DNA from: Halorussus salinisoli
Lineage (GTDB): Archaea > Halobacteriota > Halobacteria > Halobacteriales > Haladaptataceae
Direction: 5' to 3'
DNA: 64,000 nucleotides
NCBI GenBank assembly: GCA_005239435.1
Contig: SZNP01000001.1
Location: 248,001-312,000, forward strand
The stretch's first letter is position 1. Each line of letters opens with the position of its first letter. Positions 62,568 through 64,000 of this stretch are shown here, piece by piece. A model generated the notes under the pieces. That model did not search any database. It saw only the letters and a program-made list of their open reading frames with translations, and was not told the origin of the DNA. Position numbers and translations under genes: made by a program.

Positions 62568-63548
62568 ATGGACGCCTACGAGTTGATTTCGCGGAACGTC
62601 GAGGAGGCGGTGACGGAGGAGGAGGTCGAAGAACTCGCGGAGAGTCCCGAAGGCAAGCGAGTGTACGTCGGCTACGAGCCGTCGGGAGTCCTCCACATCG
62701 GTCACATGCTCACCGCCAACAAGCTCATCGACCTACAGGAGGCGGGCATGGAGGTCGTCATCCTGCTGGCCGACGTTCACGCCTACCTCAACGGCAAGGG
62801 CACCTTCGAGGAGATCGAGGAGACCGCCGAGAGGATGCGCAAGCAGTTCCTCGCCTACGGACTGGACGAGGAGCAGACCGAGTTCGTCTACGGGTCGGAG
62901 TTCCAGTTGGACGACGACTACGCGCTGGACCTCCACAAACTGGAACTCGACACGACGCTGAATCGGGCACAGCGCGCGATGGCCGAGATTCAGGGCGACG
63001 AGACCGCGAAGGTCAGCCACGTCGTCTACCCGCTGATGCAGGCGCTCGACATCGAGTATCTCGACCTCGACCTGGCGGTCGGCGGGATGGACCAGCGCAA
63101 GGTCCACATGCTGATGCGCGAGGAGTTGCCCGAAATCGGCTACGACGCCCGGCCGGTCCTCCACACGCCCATCCTGGCCGACCTCGGCACGGGCGAGGGC
63201 AAGATGTCCAGCAGTTCGGGCGTCACCATCTCGATGGAGGACTCCACCGAGGACATCGAAGAGAAGGTCAACTCGGCGTTCTGTCCACCGTCCCGCGACC
63301 CCGAGGACGACCTCGAAAACCCGGTGCTGGAAATCTTCCAGTACCACGTCTTCCCGCGGTTCGAGACGGTCGTGGTCGAGCGACCCGACGAGTACGGCGG
63401 CAATCTGGAGTACGAAGCGTACGAGGCGCTGGCCGACGACCTGGAAAGCGGCGAACTCCACCCCGCCGACGCCAAGGGCGCGCTGGCGAGGTACCTCGAC
63501 GAACTGGTCGCGCCGGGCCGGGAGAAGTTGCGGGAGTTGGAGCAGTAA
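62568..63548 (+). CDS. tyrS: Tyrosyl-tRNA synthetase
   Basis: A 326-residue class I synthetase charging tRNA-Tyr. The signatures are VGYEPSGVLHIGHMLTANKL (HIGH) and GTGEGKMSSSSGVTISM (KMSKS-type). YPLMQALDIEYLDLDLAVGGMDQRKVHMLMRE contributes the tyrosine pocket. The short archaeal/eukaryotic-type C-terminus ends REKLRELEQ, lacking the bacterial S4 domain, and the length matches archaeal TyrRS. It lies 112 bp after the DUF460 gene and could be read from its own promoter. Confidence 0.96.
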   Translation: MDAYELISRNVEEAVTEEEVEELAESPEGKRVYVGYEPSGVLHIGHMLTANKLIDLQEAGMEVVILLADVHAYLNGKGTFEEIEETAERMRKQFLAYGLDEEQTEFVYGSEFQLDDDYALDLHKLELDTTLNRAQRAMAEIQGDETAKVSHVVYPLMQALDIEYLDLDLAVGGMDQRKVHMLMREELPEIGYDARPVLHTPILADLGTGEGKMSSSSGVTISMEDSTEDIEEKVNSAFCPPSRDPEDDLENPVLEIFQYHVFPRFETVVVERPDEYGGNLEYEAYEALADDLESGELHPADAKGALARYLDELVAPGREKLRELEQ

Positions 63549-63712
63549 CGGTCTAACCGTTTCTTTCGACTACTGGAGTATCCTTTTACGCGATACTCGT
63601 CCTTGCCAGTAGGGGAGTAGTTCGTTTTTCACCAACTGGTAGCAATCGCCCCGCGAACGTTTTGCCAGCGAGAGGATTCGCCGAAGGCGAACTTACGAGC
63701 GCAGCAGACGGT

Positions 63713-63922
63713 TCACTCGAAACCGCCACCGCCGCCCATCATCCCGCCGAGACCGAAACTCGCCATGAGGCCCGAGACGAGACCCCACGCCGTCAGGACG
63801 AATCCGAGGACGACGAGACCGATTCCGGCCGCGATGATCAGGTCCACGTACGCGATGACTCCGATGCCGCCGAGCAGGAGCAACACCCCGACGATGCCTT
63901 TCGCTCCGAGTTTGTCCAACAT
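63713..63922 (-). CDS. Small membrane protein (probably DUF7470)
   Basis: A 69-residue protein starting MLDKLGAKGIVGVLLLLGGIGVIAYVDLIIAAGIGLVVLG, with two hydrophobic segments and a Gly/Met-rich tail (GLGGMMGGGGGFE). It resembles the haloarchaeal DUF7470 family as I recall it. The ATG at 63922 is preferred, with TTTAAG on the minus strand about 25-30 bp upstream (63944-63952) fitting a leaderless transcript. Function unknown. Confidence 0.75.
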   Translation of the reverse strand: MLDKLGAKGIVGVLLLLGGIGVIAYVDLIIAAGIGLVVLGFVLTAWGLVSGLMASFGLGGMMGGGGGFE

Positions 63923-64000
63923 ACGACGGGGTGAGTTCGGACGTAACTTAAACACCCTTGCTCCGGGGTCGAGACAGGAGTACGACAGTATATTTAAACC
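63923..64000. promoter_or_regulatory. Promoter-like AT-rich end of window
   Basis: The last bases contain CTTAAAC (63945-63951, likely TATA of the leftward small membrane gene) and TATATTTAAACC at the very end, which could drive a rightward gene outside the window. Confidence 0.35.

Overview
The window looks like chromosomal DNA of a halophilic archaeon (class Halobacteria). It is GC-rich, and its proteins are strongly acidic. It carries archaeal information-processing genes (TATA-binding protein, primase large subunit PriL, Holliday junction resolvase Hjc, an RfcC-type clamp-loader subunit, tRNA-G10 dimethyltransferase, archaeal-length TyrRS). Many genes have a TATA-like hexamer about 25-35 bp before the start codon and little or no leader, as is usual for haloarchaea. 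I cannot name the genus from sequence alone. No rRNA, tRNA, CRISPR array or intact insertion sequence was recognised.

Layout. 0-10 kb: the end of a phosphohexomutase gene; an apparent in-frame fusion of a SAMP2-like ubiquitin-like modifier to a peroxiredoxin, followed by a GNAT gene; small membrane and acidic proteins; a DUF5787 protein; an aldehyde ferredoxin oxidoreductase (AOR) homologue lacking its Fe-S cysteines; an Agl23-type membrane protein; an AAA+ ATPase. 10-26 kb: a PhnP-like metallohydrolase; two tandem arylsulfotransferase-like surface proteins, one damaged; a DUF6653-yqeC pair, a GNAT and mobA; a universal stress protein; a thiolase followed by a duplicated tail; a Tat-exported PQQ-type sugar dehydrogenase; a second, cysteine-complete AOR; two 5'-truncated genes joined head to head (a rearrangement scar); a CPA-type cation/proton antiporter.

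26-42 kb: a solitary N6-adenine DNA methyltransferase converging on an acyl-CoA synthetase; a Gfo/Idh/MocA oxidoreductase; an MBL hydrolase; serS; a CoA-disulfide-reductase-like flavoprotein; priL; a SWIM zinc-finger protein; hjc; an FNT channel; RidA and an alpha/beta hydrolase. 42-64 kb: S-adenosylhomocysteine hydrolase; a secreted acidic protein; an operon of a SAH/adenosine-deaminase-type amidohydrolase and a threonine-synthase-like enzyme; hisG; tbp; tRNA methyltransferase; thioesterase; rfcC; a DUF4382 lipoprotein; a repeat-rich surface protein; RNase Z; a 5'-nucleotidase-like secreted protein; a DUF460 nuclease-like protein; tyrS.

Themes. (1) Molybdopterin or tungstopterin enzymes: two AOR homologues lie within 18 kb of yqeC and mobA. 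(2) DNA replication and repair: priL, hjc, rfcC. (3) S-adenosylhomocysteine turnover: ahcY plus the amidohydrolase. (4) Genome plasticity: a head-to-head truncation scar, a frameshifted paralogue, a duplicated gene tail, and related GC-rich intergenic elements in three gene-free gaps. The most striking single observation is the SAMP2-peroxiredoxin fusion.
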